NCBI GenBank assembly: GCA_025517465.1
Contig: JAOPKE010000003.1
Coordinates: 186,001-250,000 of the forward strand
Origin: Halobacteria archaeon HArc-gm2
GTDB taxonomy: Archaea; Halobacteriota; Halobacteria; Halobacteriales; Haloarculaceae
Length of the DNA: 64,000 nt
Direction: 5' to 3'
This document shows positions 44,302-52,437 of the stretch, in pieces. A model generated the notes under the pieces. The model was not told the DNA's origin. It saw only the letters and a list, made by a program, of their open reading frames with translations, and ran no database searches. Numbering within the stretch: the first letter of the stretch is position 1; each line of letters opens with the position of its first letter. The translations under genes were made by a program, and so were the position numbers.

Positions 44302-45732
44302 CTAGATCTCCCCTTCGAGGACGACGTCGCCCGCGTAGTATCTGTACCAGAGGTACGAGACGAGCATAACTGCGACGCCGATGACGATAGAGGCGGGTTG
44401 CATGAACGCGATCAGGCCGAAACTGGCGAGCGCGCCGACCGCCGGGACCAGCGGATAGGCCGGCGTTCGGAAGTCGGGGTCGTACCAGTCCGGGTCCCGG
44501 CGGCGGACGACGATCAGCGCGACGCAGATCAGGCCGTACATCACCAGGTGGAGGAACGAGGCGACCTCGGCGAGCAGTTCGACCTCGCCGGTCGCGACGA
44601 GGACCAGGATCGGGCCACCGGCGGCGAGCAGGGCGACGTGTGGCGTGCCGTACCGGAGGTTCACCTCGCTCGCCCGGCGCGGGAGCAGGGCGTCCCGGCT
44701 GAGCGCGTACACCGCCCGCGAGGCGCTGAGTATCGACGCGTTCGCGCTGGAGAACGTCGCCAGGAGTCCGGCACACAGGATCGCTATCGCACCGGGCAGC
44801 CCGAGGAACTCGCGGGCCACCTCGACCATGGCCGTCGCTCCGAACCTGCCCAGCTGGTCCGCGCCGAAGGCACTCGTCGCGACGAAGATGGTGACGACGT
44901 AGAACACGGTGACGACGACGACCGAGCCGACCATCGCCAGCGGGAGGTTCCGCCCCGGCTGCTTGATCTCCCCCGCGACGGTCGCGACCTGGGCGAACCC
45001 GAGGTACGACGTGAACACGAGCGCGGCGGTCGTCAACACCGGGACGTACCCCTGAGAGAAGAACGTCTCCGGGACGGCGCCGCCGCCGAAGACGCCGGCC
45101 GCGTCGAGGACGCCGTAGGAGAGAAATCCCGTGAGGACCACCAGCAGGATCCCGACGACGCCGTTCTGGAGTTTCGCGGTGTTCTCCGTGCCGCCGATGC
45201 TCAGCGCGGTCAGTCCGGCGCCGAACACGACCCCGATGGCGATGACCGGATTGATGGAGAGCGAGAGGCCGACTTCGGCGAGGACGGCGGTGGCGTAGTG
45301 ACCCAGTCCGACGAGGTAGAACGCGGCGGCGAAGACGAGCCCCAGCCACAGGCCGAGGCCGACTATCGCGCCGAATCCAGTGCCCATTCCCCGCGAGATG
45401 AAGAAGTAGCCGCCGCCGCTCCGGGGCATCGACGTGGCGAGTTCCGAAGTCGGCAGCGCCACCAGCAGTGCGATCACACCGCCGATTGCGAAGGAGAGCG
45501 TCGCCGCGAGACCGGCGTTTTCGGCCGCCAGCCCCGGAAAGACGAAGATACCCGCACCGATCATGGTACCGATCCCGATCGCCAGCCCGCCGGTGAGCCC
45601 GATAGTGCGTTCGAGTTCGACGTCCTCGTCGTGGACCGTCGCCTCGTCGGTGACCGCGTCAGGCTCCTCGGCAGGCGCCTCACCGGCGACGTTCTCGCCC
45701 GTGGACACCGCTTCCACCGGACGGTCGACCAT
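44302..45732 (-). CDS. APC family amino acid permease
   Basis: A 476-residue transporter with twelve predicted helices. Helix 1 has [20 protein letters not shown], the unwound substrate-binding GxG region of the APC superfamily. Helix 6-like [20 protein letters not shown] also fits. The substrate is probably an amino acid or other cationic or neutral solute; not resolvable. The downstream Usp gene suggests stress- or ATP-dependent control. Confidence 0.9.
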   Translation of the reverse strand: MVDRPVEAVSTGENVAGEAPAEEPDAVTDEATVHDEDVELERTIGLTGGLAIGIGTMIGAGIFVFPGLAAENAGLAATLSFAIGGVIALLVALPTSELATSMPRSGGGYFFISRGMGTGFGAIVGLGLWLGLVFAAAFYLVGLGHYATAVLAEVGLSLSINPVIAIGVVFGAGLTALSIGGTENTAKLQNGVVGILLVVLTGFLSYGVLDAAGVFGGGAVPETFFSQGYVPVLTTAALVFTSYLGFAQVATVAGEIKQPGRNLPLAMVGSVVVVTVFYVVTIFVATSAFGADQLGRFGATAMVEVAREFLGLPGAIAILCAGLLATFSSANASILSASRAVYALSRDALLPRRASEVNLRYGTPHVALLAAGGPILVLVATGEVELLAEVASFLHLVMYGLICVALIVVRRRDPDWYDPDFRTPAYPLVPAVGALASFGLIAFMQPASIVIGVAVMLVSYLWYRYYAGDVVLEGEI

Positions 45733-45808
45733 ACAGGATCGTTTTCACATCACGTAGAAAAAGCCGGCGGCGGGAACAGGGGCCAGAGCACCGATTCCCG
45801 TGCGACCG

Positions 45809-46405
45809 TCACCGAAGGCCGACGACGCGGGACTGCGTGTGTTCGGGGAAGACGTCGTCGACCGTCGCCGTCCCGTACTCGTCGGCCAGTAGCGCGCGCA
45901 ACTCGGTCTCGTAGTCGGCCTTGGGAACTGTCTCGCTGGGCCCGGACTCGACGACCAGCCGCTCCTCGACGAGCCGGTCGATAGCGCCGCGCCCGAAGCC
46001 GGCCAGCGGCGCCACGTACTCCACGCCGAACCGGTCCTCGACGCTCTGGGCCAGCGGCCGGTCGACCGTCGGCGCCCGGTCGTCCCGCCGGGTCCCGTCG
46101 GCGACCGCGTCGAACGCTCCCACGTCTGCGATTCGCTCCAGGGCGTGCTCGTGGACCAGCTGGATCCCACCGCTGGGGTAGCCGTCCGCAACCATCCGTT
46201 CGACCGCTGCCTCGGCGACGTCGGCGTCGAGAGTCAACGTCTCGAAGGGGAGTCCCACCGCCTCGGCCGCGTCGCGACCGTTCTCCACGACGCCGTCGTC
46301 GATGCCGAAGCCGCCGCTCACGAGCGTCACGTCGAAGAAATCGTCCAGCAGGAGCGCGGCGAGCGTGGAGTCCTTGCCGGCGCTGTACAGCAACCCGCAG
46401 TCCAT
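45809..46405 (-). CDS. PP-loop ATP pyrophosphatase (QueC/ATPase II-like), unknown substrate
   Basis: A 198-residue protein starting MDCGLLYSAGKDSTLAALLL. SAGKDS is the PP-loop that binds ATP and activates a substrate carbonyl by adenylation, as in tRNA-thiolating enzymes, QueC and asparagine synthetase. GTRRDDRAPTVDRPLAQSVE resembles a second conserved block. Its ATG abuts the stop of the PDCD5 gene. Candidate roles include tRNA or translation-factor modification. The substrate is not deducible. Confidence 0.8.
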   Translation of the reverse strand: MDCGLLYSAGKDSTLAALLLDDFFDVTLVSGGFGIDDGVVENGRDAAEAVGLPFETLTLDADVAEAAVERMVADGYPSGGIQLVHEHALERIADVGAFDAVADGTRRDDRAPTVDRPLAQSVEDRFGVEYVAPLAGFGRGAIDRLVEERLVVESGPSETVPKADYETELRALLADEYGTATVDDVFPEHTQSRVVGLR

Positions 46406-46759
46406 CTACCGGCGCCGGATGTCGAAGCTCTTCGAGTCCGGCGTCATCTCCTTGAGCAACTCCTTCATCTTCTCGTCGTCGATCTTCCCCTGGACGCGAC
46501 CACTCTGGGCGAGAGCGACCATCTGCTGTTCGACCTGCTCGCCGACCTGGGGCTTTGACATCTTCAGCGTGTTCAGGCGCTGGCGCGCGTCGTCGGTGAG
46601 GTGCTGTCGCAGGACGGCCTTCTTCTGGGCCTCGGCCCGATCCTGTGCCGCCTGCTGGGCCTCGGCGTCCTGGCCGCCGCCCTCCTGTTGCTCCCGGAGC
46701 TGTTCCATCTTCTTCTGGCGCAGTTCGTCGAGCTCTTCCTCGTTTGGTTCCCCACTCAT
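46406..46759 (-). CDS. DNA-binding protein, PDCD5 (TFAR19) homolog
   Basis: A 117-residue PDCD5-family protein: charged N-terminal helix ([20 protein letters not shown]), then [20 protein letters not shown] and [20 protein letters not shown], ending in a basic tail. Archaeal members bind DNA and may assist folding or translation. rps19e lies upstream on the same strand, a commonly seen archaeal neighbour, here separated by a 501-base intergenic region. Confidence 0.93.
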   Translation of the reverse strand: MSGEPNEEELDELRQKKMEQLREQQEGGGQDAEAQQAAQDRAEAQKKAVLRQHLTDDARQRLNTLKMSKPQVGEQVEQQMVALAQSGRVQGKIDDEKMKELLKEMTPDSKSFDIRRR

Positions 46760-47260
46760 GGCTTACGCTATATACCGACTTCTGGGGGAAAGGAGTTTCG
46801 ACCCCACCTTTTTCTTCGTCGGGTTCGCGCTCCGCGCGAACCACTCCTCGAAAAACGTGGGCGAAAAAGGCCGGTCGCGCGGAGCGCGACCGATGAACCG
46901 GCTCGCTTCGCTCGCCGGATGCTTGACCGCAACTACCGGTTCAGCCACGCCCGGTACACTCCGCGAATAGCTGTTCAAACCTCAATGAGACCTAATCGAG
47001 ATCCATCTACGTATCTTGACTGGCCATCGACGGCATCTTTGCAGGCCACCAAGAGCGGGCTACACGAGCATACCGCTCGCCTTCGGCGAGCGGTTTCACC
47101 GTCAGAGCGGAGCTCTGACGAGCCCAACGTCGTTGCACTCCGTTAGACACCGGACGCGAACGGAGTGAGCGTCCGGCTTTTTTCGCGAACGTTTTTCGAG
47201 GAGTGGTGCCCGCAGCGGGTCACGAAGTGACCCGCGAGGACACCCGACGAAGAAAAAGGC
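46760..47260. repeat. 501-bp intergenic region with an inverted pair of a palindrome-rich repeat
   Basis: No credible gene. Two copies of one element face each other. Left copy: CCTTTTTCTTCGTCGGGT (46807-46824) and ACCACTCCTCGAAAAACGT (46840-46858). Right copy, inverted: 47242-47259 and 47189-47207, identical in both blocks. Between the two blocks each copy has a different hairpin: TTCGCGCTCCGCGCGAA on the left, GGGTCACGAAGTGACCC on the right. More hairpins follow (CCGGCTCGCTTCGCTCGCCGG; CCGCTCGCCTTCGGCGAGCGG). A central stretch of about 90 bases near 46970-47060 is less GC-rich. Confidence 0.75.
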
Positions 47261-47722
47261 TCAGGCGTAGCGCTCGAGGTCCGGTCGGTCGAGATCCTGG
47301 AGGACCTCACCGGCGAGTTCGTCGAGGAACGCGGTGCCCTCGGCGGAGACGCGCCGTCCCTCACCGCCGGCGGCCTCGATGTAGCCGACTTCCTCGAGCT
47401 GCTGGAGCGCGGTGCGGATGACGTTCCCGGAGGCCTGGGCCTTCTGCGGGGGGCGGACCTGGTAGCGGTTGGATCCGCCCTTGGCATCGCCGTACTCGGT
47501 CCGGAGGCTGTTGACGCCGACGGGGCCGTCGACGGCGACCTTGCGCAGGAGGCTGGCGGCGCGGCGCTGCCAGAAGTCGTCCTGTTCGGGGGGCAGTTCG
47601 CGGGAGTTGCCGGTCTTGGTGAACTCGGCCCAGTCGGGGGCCTCGATTTCGTCCTCGTCGGCGAGCTCGACTGCGGCGGCCTCGATGAGGTCCTCCGCGG
47701 GTACGTCGTAGAGCGTCGTCAT
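47261..47722 (-). CDS. rps19e: Ribosomal protein S19e
   Basis: A 153-residue small-subunit protein shared by archaea and eukaryotes. Its winged-helix-like fold has DFWQRRAASLLRKVAVDGPV, the GVNSLRTEYGDAKGG stretch and VIRTALQQLEEVGYIE. The start MTTLYDVPAEDLI is chosen since the preceding in-frame residues are unrelated. The right copy of the intergenic repeat begins two bases beyond its stop codon. Confidence 0.95.
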   Translation of the reverse strand: MTTLYDVPAEDLIEAAAVELADEDEIEAPDWAEFTKTGNSRELPPEQDDFWQRRAASLLRKVAVDGPVGVNSLRTEYGDAKGGSNRYQVRPPQKAQASGNVIRTALQQLEEVGYIEAAGGEGRRVSAEGTAFLDELAGEVLQDLDRPDLERYA

Positions 47723-47760
47723 TGCAGAAGGATTCCCGTCGGCGTCATTTAAGGCCATCG

Positions 47761-48801
47761 TTAGCGACCGGTGACGTCGCTCCGGTCGGCCCCGAGCGCG
47801 CTGGCGACGCCGCCGCCGAGCAGCGTCGGGAGCCAGTAGGTCGCACCGCGGTGGATCAGCACCGCCGACGTCGCGATGGCCGGTGACACGGGCGTGAGCG
47901 AGACGAGCAACGTCGCGATGACCGTCTCGATGGCGCCGGACCCCCCGGGGAGCGGCGTCACGCTGGCGATAGAGCCGACGGGGATTACGAGGAGCATCGC
48001 TGCGAAGGGGACGTCGATGGCCGGAGCCAGCGAGTACAGCGACAGCCACAGCGACGTCGAGAGGGCGAGCCAACCGAGCGCGGAGAACCCCAGGGCGCGA
48101 AACAGCGTCGAGCGGTCGCCCGCGACCCGGTCGATGGCCAGGAAGAAGCGCTCGATGCGCTCCGCGATGGCGGCCGGCGTCGGTGCGGACCGCCCGGGGA
48201 GCAGGCGTCCGAAAGCCCGGACGACCGGGGTCAGCAGGCGGACGACGGCAGCCTCGAGTTCGTACCGGTAGCGCCAGCCGAGGTACGAGCCGACGGGGAG
48301 GGCGACGGCCAGTACGGCCACGGCGCCGGCGGCAAACAGGAGGTTCCGGCCCAGTCGCACGGTACCGGCGATGACGAAGGTGAACCCCACCAGCGAGAAC
48401 CCGATAGTCGGGACGAAGTGGAGCGCGTCGACGCTGGCGATGGCGGCGAGTCCCGTCTCGTACTCGCTGTCGGCGGCCTCCGAGATGAGCAGCGCACTCA
48501 CCGGTTCGCCGCCAGCCTGGCCGAACGGGGTGACGTTGTTGGAGAACACGGCGGCGGCGTAGACGAGGATCGCAGTCCGGGCCGACACCGGCGAGCCGAG
48601 GACGTCGAGGACGGTCTGCAGCGCGAGCCCCCACGAGGTGAGCCAGACGGCCGCGACGACGATGACGAGCCCGATGACGGGGAGACTGGCCTGCGTAAGG
48701 GCTCGAACGATGTCGTCGACGCCGACGACCCACACCAGGATCGCGAGCACGACCAGCGCCCCCGCGAAGCCGAGTACGGTCGGGAGCCGGTCGCTTTCCA
48801 T
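47761..48801 (-). CDS. UPF0104/lysylphosphatidylglycerol synthase-type membrane protein
   Basis: A 346-residue protein with about eight helices. The family motif appears as FSNNVTPFGQAGGEPVSALL, and the C-terminal SIASVTPLPGGSGAIETVIA is also typical. Members include flippase-like proteins and the AglD-associated domain of haloarchaea; lipid or polyprenol handling is plausible. The start MESDRLPTVLG is chosen. Divergent from thiL with 83 bases between starts. Confidence 0.85.
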   Translation of the reverse strand: MESDRLPTVLGFAGALVVLAILVWVVGVDDIVRALTQASLPVIGLVIVVAAVWLTSWGLALQTVLDVLGSPVSARTAILVYAAAVFSNNVTPFGQAGGEPVSALLISEAADSEYETGLAAIASVDALHFVPTIGFSLVGFTFVIAGTVRLGRNLLFAAGAVAVLAVALPVGSYLGWRYRYELEAAVVRLLTPVVRAFGRLLPGRSAPTPAAIAERIERFFLAIDRVAGDRSTLFRALGFSALGWLALSTSLWLSLYSLAPAIDVPFAAMLLVIPVGSIASVTPLPGGSGAIETVIATLLVSLTPVSPAIATSAVLIHRGATYWLPTLLGGGVASALGADRSDVTGR

Positions 48802-48884
48802 GGCGGTACAGAGGCGTGGCGGCCGTTTCAACCCCACGATGGCGGAGACCGACGGTTTTAGTGGTTCGCCGTCGACCCACGTCC

Positions 48885-49751
48885 ATGGACGAACGGGCGG
48901 CCCTCGACGCGCTCGCCGACCGCCTCCCGACCGCCGGCGACGACTGCGCGGTCGTCGACGGGCAGGTGCTCACGACGGACATGCTCCACGCCTCGACCGA
49001 CTTCCCGGCGGGGACGACCCACTACACCGCCGGCTGGCGCGCAGTCGGCGCCTCGCTCTCCGACGTCGCCTCGATGGGGGCCGAGCCGACCGCCACCGTC
49101 GCCGTCTACGGCGCACCGACGTTCGACGAACAGGACCTGCTCGCGTTCGTCGACGGCGCCACCGACGTCTGCGACGCGGTCGACACCGAATACGTCGGCG
49201 GCGACCTCGACAGCACGAGCGAACTCACCGTCGTGTCGACCGCACTGGGCCGGACGGACGACCCGGTGTTTCGTTCCGGCGCCGAAGTCGGGGACGCCGT
49301 CTGCGTGACCGGGACGCTGGGCCGGAGCGGGGCGGCGTTCCGGCGCTTCGAACGGGGCGACGTCGAGATAGCCAACGACCTCTACCAGTTCCTCCCGCGC
49401 GTGGCCGCGGGCGTCGCGCTCCGCGAGCACGCGACGGCGATGATGGACTCCAGCGACGGCCTGGCCCGGTCGCTCCACCAGCTCGCCGAGGCCTCGGACT
49501 GCGGGTTCGCCGTGGAGTCGCCGCTCCCCATCGATCCCAGCGTCGACGCGGTGGCCGCTGACGAGACAGACCGACTCGAACTGGGCGCGTTCTTCGGCGA
49601 GGACTTCGAACTGGTGTGTACGATGCCGAAGGGTGATGTCGCACGTGCACGCGAGGCGGTGCCCTGCGATTTGACCAGAATCGGGACGGCGACGGAGTCG
49701 GGCGTCACGCTCGACGGGGACCCACTACCGGATCGGGGCTGGACGCACTAA
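48885..49751 (+). CDS. thiL: Thiamine-monophosphate kinase
   Basis: A 288-residue enzyme making thiamine pyrophosphate from thiamine phosphate and ATP. Motifs: AGDDCAVVDGQVLTTDMLHA (Mg-ATP site), VGASLSDVASMGAEPTATVA, GGDLDSTSELTVVSTALG and MMDSSDGLARSLHQLAEAS. It is slightly shorter than bacterial ThiL, mainly at the N terminus. It is followed by a long non-coding repeat region. Confidence 0.93.
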   Translation: MDERAALDALADRLPTAGDDCAVVDGQVLTTDMLHASTDFPAGTTHYTAGWRAVGASLSDVASMGAEPTATVAVYGAPTFDEQDLLAFVDGATDVCDAVDTEYVGGDLDSTSELTVVSTALGRTDDPVFRSGAEVGDAVCVTGTLGRSGAAFRRFERGDVEIANDLYQFLPRVAAGVALREHATAMMDSSDGLARSLHQLAEASDCGFAVESPLPIDPSVDAVAADETDRLELGAFFGEDFELVCTMPKGDVARAREAVPCDLTRIGTATESGVTLDGDPLPDRGWTH

Positions 49752-49864
49752 GGGTGAGAGTGGGCGTTCGATTGCTGGCTTTGCTTCTCCGAGTGGTCTG
49801 TACAGATCAAGGACTGAGCGAATAGTGGCGTCGGGTTCGGCGCTGATAGCACGAACTCAAAAAC

Positions 49865-50027
49865 TCGAAAGCCCTCGGCGCGCTCGACTCGTGCGAACCC
49901 GCTGTCGTCCGAAAATCGAAGATTTTCGTGATGACGAGAGAGCGAAGCTCTCTCGAACCATGCGCGCTCGTTCCTCGCGTGCTTGCGGGTTCGGACTTCG
50001 CCGACCGCACCTCGCCCTTTCAGTCCA
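49865..50027 (-). repeat. Structured unit A-left (GACTGAAAGGG family)
   Basis: On the minus strand it opens GGACTGAAAGGGCGAG and closes GAGGGCTTTC. Stem strands CGAACCCGC and GCGGGTTCG correspond to 49985-49993 and 49894-49902. Two strong internal hairpins are 49911-49927 (GAAAATC/GATTTTC) and 49936-49954 (GAGAGAGC/GCTCTCTC). The core CCGCAAGCACG is conserved. Confidence 0.75.
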
Positions 50028-50142
50028 CCAGGGACAGCCGTTGCTCGCGCGATGAAACGCGCTCGCGATTAGAACCACCACTCCTCCCCGGTCGCTCGCC
50101 GTCCGGCGAGCGACACGCTTCCTGACCGCAACCGCCCGGCGG

Positions 50143-50252
50143 TCGGCCGGGAGGCCGTCTCGTCGGCCGACCAGGGGAAGGGCAGGGCTGCGGTGCTTCG
50201 GCCGGGAGGCCGTCTCGTCGGCCGACCAGGGGAAGGGCAGGGCTGCGGTGCT
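50143..50252 (+). repeat. Perfect 55-bp tandem duplication
   Basis: Two identical 55-base units (50143-50197, 50198-50252), each starting TCGGCCGGGAGGCC and ending GGGCTGCGGTGCT. Each unit carries its own TCGGCC...GGCCGA inverted repeat. Perfect identity suggests a recent slippage or duplication event. Confidence 0.9.
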
Positions 50253-50264
50253 GTGCTGGGCCTG

Positions 50265-50375
50265 GAGGACTGAAAGGGCGAGTGCGTTTCCGGGAACCTG
50301 GACGACGCAAGCACCGCAGGCGAAGCCGAGGAGCGCAGCGAGTCCCGGGACCGGAAACGCGCGAGGGCTTTCTGG
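50265..50375 (+). repeat. Structured unit A-right (GACTGAAAGGG family)
   Basis: Opens GAGGACTGAAAGGGCGAG and closes GCGAGGGCTTTCTGG. Outer GAAAG (50272-50276) can pair with CTTTC (50368-50372). GCGTTTCCGG (50284-50293) pairs perfectly with CCGGAAACGC (50351-50360). The apical core GACGACGCAAGCACCG and GAGGAGCGCAGCGAGTC are shared with the unit at 55.0 kb. Confidence 0.8.
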
Positions 50376-50486
50376 GTGTTGGCGTTCTCATTTCTTCCAC
50401 ACCCCTCTCTTGAGAACCCACTGTTCCATACACACAAGCCACACATCAGGAGTCTCTGCGACCGAAGATAGCGCGAAGACCAACGA

Positions 50487-51635
50487 TCACACCTGGGCGC
50501 CGAGTTCGAACGGAACGGGCGTGAAACAGAGGATGCCGAGGACGAAGGTCAGGATGGCCAGCGCGACCCGTTTACTGTCCAGCGGCGTGTCCCGGATTGG
50601 GGTTGCCGGCCCGGCGTAGGCGAGCCCGGTCGCCAGCAGCCCCCACATCACCCAGATGCCGACGGCATTGGTGACGTCCGAGATGAAGTAGAGATAACCG
50701 GCGAGTCCGAACAGGGCGGCCGGGACGGCCGCGGCGACCGTCTCCTGGCGCTGGCCGAACACCGAACGCACGATGTGGCCGCCGTCGAGCTGGCCGACGG
50801 GCAGGAGGTTCAGGAACGTGATGAACATCCCGACCCAGCCGCCGAAGACGACCGGGTGGTACGCGTTCTCGGCGAGCTTCGCCGACGTGCCGGTCGCGGC
50901 GGCGATGCCCTGGAGCAGGAGCGGGAAGTGGAACTCGACGACGGTGGCGCCGGGTTCCGGCGTCCCCTGCTGGACGGCGAGGGGGTCCAGCTGGAGGCCG
51001 ATGGCCGAGACGACGATAGTCGCGACCAGTCCGGCCAGCGGGCCCGACGCACCGATGTCGAACAGCGCCTTGCGGTCCGGGATCCGGCCCTTCATCCGAA
51101 TCACCGCGCCCATCGTCCCGATGAGCGTCGGAAAGGGGATGAAGTAGGGCAGGCTCGCCTCGACGCCGTGGTACCGGCTGGCGACGTAGTGGCCGAGTTC
51201 GTGGACGGCGAGCACGCCGAGGACGGCCGCGGCGAACGGCCAGGCCCGGAGCAGCGCGAGGGGGTTGCCGGTCGGGTCGATCTGGTACCACTGGACGGCA
51301 CCGACCAGAAGCGTCGAGCCGATGGTGAGCAAGAGGAGGACGACGTTGGTCCACGGGATCCCGTCGATGCCGGGCGTGCGCGGCCGGGCGACGAGCACCC
51401 ACCCGTGGGTCGGGATCTGTACGTCGGATTCCGGGTCGTAATCGCGCTCCAGCGAGAGCTCATACCCCGCGTCGTGGAAGGGCTCCCAGAGTCGCCGTTC
51501 GATGGCGTCGGGCGTGGTTCGCGGGTCGCCGACGTACAGCAATCGGTCGCCGTCGCGCCGGACCTGGTAGACGTGGAAAACCGGCCTGAGTTGCTCGACC
51601 GACGGCGCACCCGCCAGCGAGTCGCCCGCGTCCAT
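50487..51635 (-). CDS. Site-2 protease family protein (M50), compact type
   Basis: A 382-residue intramembrane metalloprotease. The zinc motif is H145-E-L-G-H149 in GVLAVHELGHYVASRYHG, and the third ligand lies in LLPVGQLDGGH. About seven helices follow a roughly 90-residue N-terminal cytoplasmic domain (VFHVYQVRRDGDRLLYVGDP). It probably performs regulated intramembrane proteolysis; the substrate is unknown. A TATA-like TTTTATGC about 26-33 bases before the ATG supports the start. Confidence 0.92.
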   Translation of the reverse strand: MDAGDSLAGAPSVEQLRPVFHVYQVRRDGDRLLYVGDPRTTPDAIERRLWEPFHDAGYELSLERDYDPESDVQIPTHGWVLVARPRTPGIDGIPWTNVVLLLLTIGSTLLVGAVQWYQIDPTGNPLALLRAWPFAAAVLGVLAVHELGHYVASRYHGVEASLPYFIPFPTLIGTMGAVIRMKGRIPDRKALFDIGASGPLAGLVATIVVSAIGLQLDPLAVQQGTPEPGATVVEFHFPLLLQGIAAATGTSAKLAENAYHPVVFGGWVGMFITFLNLLPVGQLDGGHIVRSVFGQRQETVAAAVPAALFGLAGYLYFISDVTNAVGIWVMWGLLATGLAYAGPATPIRDTPLDSKRVALAILTFVLGILCFTPVPFELGAQV

Positions 51636-51660
51636 TACCGGAAGTTAGGCCGCGCGCCTG

Positions 51661-51668
51661 CATAAAAC
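51661..51668 (-). promoter_or_regulatory. TATA box of the compact site-2 protease gene
   Basis: Minus-strand GTTTTATG lies about 26-33 bases before the ATG at 51635. Confidence 0.5.
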
Positions 51669-51810
51669 CCCGGACGGGCGACTGTCCAGGGGCGACGGGT
51701 CACGGTCGAGCGACTGGCCGTAGGCTGTTCGCAGGAGTACCTCACAATCAGGGCGAAAGGGGAACGAAAGGGGAACGAAAACAGGGTGCGTGGAGGGGAC
51801 CGCGGGCGGC

Positions 51811-52053
51811 CTAGACCGATTCGACGCGCCAGGTCGTCGCGCTCGTGTACGACCACTTCTCGACCTCGAGTTCGGCCGAGTCCTTGAGCTTGACCATCAG
51901 CGCGCCGATCTCCTTGGGGGAGAGGCCGACTTCGTCGGCGATGAACTTGCTCTTGAAGTACATCTCGCCGTCGGCCGCCTTGTCCTGCAGGAAGGCCTTC
52001 AGTCGGTCTTCCTTACTGAGCTGTTCGCGGGAGGGCTGCGCAGTTACGCTCAT
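51811..52053 (-). CDS. Haloarchaeal small winged-helix protein (DUF7123-like)
   Basis: An 80-residue protein, MSVTAQPSREQLSKEDRLKA, continuing into FLQDKAADGEMYFKSKFIAD and EVGLSPKEIGALMVKLKDSA. This is a compact winged helix with a beta wing (LEVEKWSYTSATTWRVES). I recall this pattern from a highly conserved halobacterial family (DUF7123); the name is from memory. Likely a DNA-binding regulator of unknown target. TATA at 52089-52098 on the minus strand fits its promoter. Confidence 0.82.
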   Translation of the reverse strand: MSVTAQPSREQLSKEDRLKAFLQDKAADGEMYFKSKFIADEVGLSPKEIGALMVKLKDSAELEVEKWSYTSATTWRVESV

Positions 52054-52437
52054 GTTGTTGACCTCGACTATCCATTACCCCGGGATGAGTATATAAAGAA
52101 AGGAAGCTTCGAGTCACTTCGGGCACTTTCAGGTTGAAACGTCGGTACGCCGATTTTTCACGACGTTTCGAGAGACGCTTAGACCTTTTACAATCTGATC
52201 TGAGGGAGTATTACGACGACCCAGCTGGAGTTTCTGAACGGTTCAGAAAGGGTCGATTGAACGGCAAACGGGGCGTAAAACAAGCGTTTATTGCCGATAG
52301 TTTCCGCCGGTCTGACGGTCGTCTGACGACCAGATAGACCCGGAGCCCCGGGTATCGAGTCAGTAGGTCGTGGTCCCGGTGCCGGCGTCGTTCGGGGTTG
52401 ACAACCCTTAAGACCGCCACGGGGGTACGCCGACCCA
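52054..52437. other. 384-bp intergenic region with several palindromes, lower GC
   Basis: The left end holds the TATA box (TTTATATACT, 52089-52098 minus) of the small winged-helix gene. The centre is less GC-rich and carries two clear inverted repeats: GAAACGTCG/CGACGTTTC (52136-52144, 52161-52169) and the perfect TTTCTGAACGGTTCAGAAA (52231-52249). A third, GGTCGT/ACGACC, lies near 52317-52331. The right end holds GGGTTGACAACCC (52395-52407) before the pyrH TATA. A 67-codon frame starting with TTG at 52134 spans the palindromes but is not convincing as a gene. Confidence 0.6.
52404..52411 (+). promoter_or_regulatory. TATA-like box of pyrH
   Basis: ACCCTTAA lies about 27-34 bases before the pyrH ATG and overlaps the right arm of the GGGTTGACAACCC inverted repeat, so a regulator binding there could occlude it. 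Confidence 0.4.

Larger units (their letters stand above)
49752..50486. repeat. 735-bp non-coding region: mosaic repeat locus A
   Basis: No credible gene. The region holds an inverted pair of the GACTGAAAGGG unit (49865-50027 minus, 50265-50375 plus). Between them are a GCGCGATGAAACGCGCTC motif (about 50047-50064), a minus-strand copy of the GGAGGAGTGGTGG module (50074-50135) and a perfect 55-bp tandem duplication (50143-50252). Locus C at 59 kb has the same modules in another arrangement. The first 110 bases after thiL show nothing recognisable. Confidence 0.8.

Noticed and set aside
46771-46781. TATA-like GGTATATAGCG upstream of the PDCD5 gene
   Set aside because: It lies only about 12-22 bases before the ATG, too close for a start site at or before the start codon; the true promoter is uncertain.
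50143-50252. Possible CRISPR-like array
   Set aside because: The two 55-bp units are directly adjacent with no spacers, and no cas gene is present.
52134-52337. 67-codon plus-strand frame before pyrH
   Set aside because: It starts with TTG, lacks a promoter at leaderless spacing, is basic rather than acidic, and is crossed by perfect palindromes. It is kept only as a remark in the intergenic entry.
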